Source of the DNA: Verrucomicrobiales bacterium
GTDB taxonomy: Bacteria > Verrucomicrobiota > Verrucomicrobiia > Verrucomicrobiales > SLCJ01
Direction: 5' to 3'
DNA length: 5,875 nucleotides
NCBI GenBank assembly: GCA_007125835.1
Contig: SLCJ01000300.1
Location: forward strand, 1-5,875
Shown here in pieces: positions 5,394-5,875 of the stretch (position 1 is its first letter; each line of letters starts with the position of its first letter). The translations under genes and the position numbers were made by a program. A model generated the notes under the pieces. It had not been told where the DNA came from. It made no database searches and saw only the letters and a program-made list of their open reading frames with translations.

Positions 5394-5875
5394 ATGAGCC
5401 AATCCATCGCATTGTTGTTTTCCGGTCAAGGCGCGCAAAAGGTCGGCATGGGACGCGACCTGGTAGCGCACGTTCCCGCCGCCGCCGATCTCCTGCAAAA
5501 CGCCGTCTCCACTCTCGGGTGGAATCTGGACGAGGTGATGTTCGAGGGACCGATGGAAAAACTCACCCGCACCGGATGCTGTCAGCCCGCGCTGTATGTT
5601 CACGGGTTGATGCTGTGGGAAACCCTGGCCGGGCTGAATCCGGCGCTCAAGGTCGAGGCGGCGGCAGGATTGTCGCTGGGCGAATTCACCGCCCACACGA
5701 CGGTGGGCACATATTCTTTCGAAACAGGATTGCGTCTGGTGGCCCGGCGCGGCGAATTCATGGACGAGGCCTGCGACCGCACGGAAGGTGGCATGGTGGC
5801 CGTGATCGGTGGCGATGAGGAAGCGGTGCGGAACTTGGCGGCGGAATGTGATATTGATGTGGCAAACCTGAATGC
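5394..5875 (+). CDS. fabD: ACP S-malonyltransferase (FabD), 3'-truncated by window edge
   Basis: ATG 5394 opens a frame that runs to the window end without a stop (160 complete codons plus two bases). It begins MSQSIALLFSGQGAQKVGMGRDL, with the family's GQGAQ oxyanion-hole motif at residues 11-15. The nucleophile elbow is GLSLGEF (Ser94), and LVARRGEFM (R118, R119) corresponds to the Arg that binds the malonyl carboxylate. The catalytic His of FabD, around residue 200, lies beyond the window. The enzyme moves malonyl from CoA to acyl carrier protein for fatty-acid chain extension in the cytoplasm; the usual length is about 300 residues, so about half is seen. The elbow has Leu where many FabD have His (GHSLGE), a variant I associate with Verrucomicrobiota-like sequences. 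The start is favoured because no residues are needed before GQGAQ. An acyltransferase domain of a polyketide synthase is a less likely alternative given the free-standing start. Confidence 0.93.
   Translation, partial: MSQSIALLFSGQGAQKVGMGRDLVAHVPAAADLLQNAVSTLGWNLDEVMFEGPMEKLTRTGCCQPALYVHGLMLWETLAGLNPALKVEAAAGLSLGEFTAHTTVGTYSFETGLRLVARRGEFMDEACDRTEGGMVAVIGGDEEAVRNLAAECDIDVANLN

Noticed and set aside
5327..5407. 27-residue N-terminal extension of the SDR to ATG 5407
   Set aside because: The added residues lack SDR character and overlap the fabD start; ATG 5326 sits at the normal distance before TGxxxGxG.
5667..5686. His-to-Leu change in the FabD elbow (GLSLGE) as a possible defect
   Set aside because: The nucleophile Ser, Gly residues and following Glu are intact, and I recall the same Leu in related bacterial FabD proteins, so it looks like a lineage variant.
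4805..5818. Long + strand open frame (337 codons) across the SDR and fabD region
   Set aside because: It is antisense to the SDR and then out of frame with fabD. Its translation is Gly/Arg/His-rich without motifs, while both real genes carry clear family motifs.

Overview
The window is GC-rich, densely coding bacterial DNA that looks chromosomal. It carries six genes, the first and last of which run off the ends. The gene mix points to the PVC group, most likely Verrucomicrobiota. It includes an SHD1-domain exported protein, a ThuA-like lipoprotein beside a Tat-exported sugar-isomerase-like TIM barrel, and a FabD whose active-site motif is GLSLGE rather than GHSLGE. This placement comes from remembered family habits, not from a search. 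Clear Shine-Dalgarno sequences are missing at most starts.

Layout: (1) 1-831 (+) is the C-terminal part of a cardiolipin synthase of the phospholipase D superfamily with both HKD motifs. (2) 952-1899 (+) is a Tat-signal xylose-isomerase-like TIM barrel. (3) 2018-3130 (+) is a lipoprotein with a ThuA-like domain. (4) 3277-4617 (+) is an exported SHD1 domain joined to a HEATH zinc-peptidase-like domain. (5) 4619-5326 (-) is a short-chain dehydrogenase/reductase whose usual catalytic serine position holds glycine. It converges on gene 4 with one base between the stop codons. (6) 5394-5875 (+) is the start of fabD, divergent from gene 5.

Genes 2 and 3 are the most likely functional pair. In PVC bacteria, sugar phosphate isomerase/epimerase-like TIM barrels and ThuA-like proteins recur in carbohydrate-degradation loci. 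Both products here appear to be sent outside the cytoplasm, by different routes (Tat and lipoprotein). FabD starts malonyl transfer for fatty-acid synthesis and cardiolipin synthase acts on membrane lipids. These two flank the window but are not evidently co-regulated.

No tRNA, rRNA, CRISPR array, insertion sequence, prophage gene or obvious defence system was seen. All intergenic gaps are under 150 bases. The main non-coding signals are a perfect 14-bp palindrome and a bulged hairpin between genes 3 and 4, two competing hairpins after gene 2, and a triple GGTTGCG repeat between genes 5 and 6. I do not see a convincing wholly new system. The items most worth checking are the SHD1-peptidase fusion, the serine-less SDR and the exported TIM-barrel/ThuA pair.
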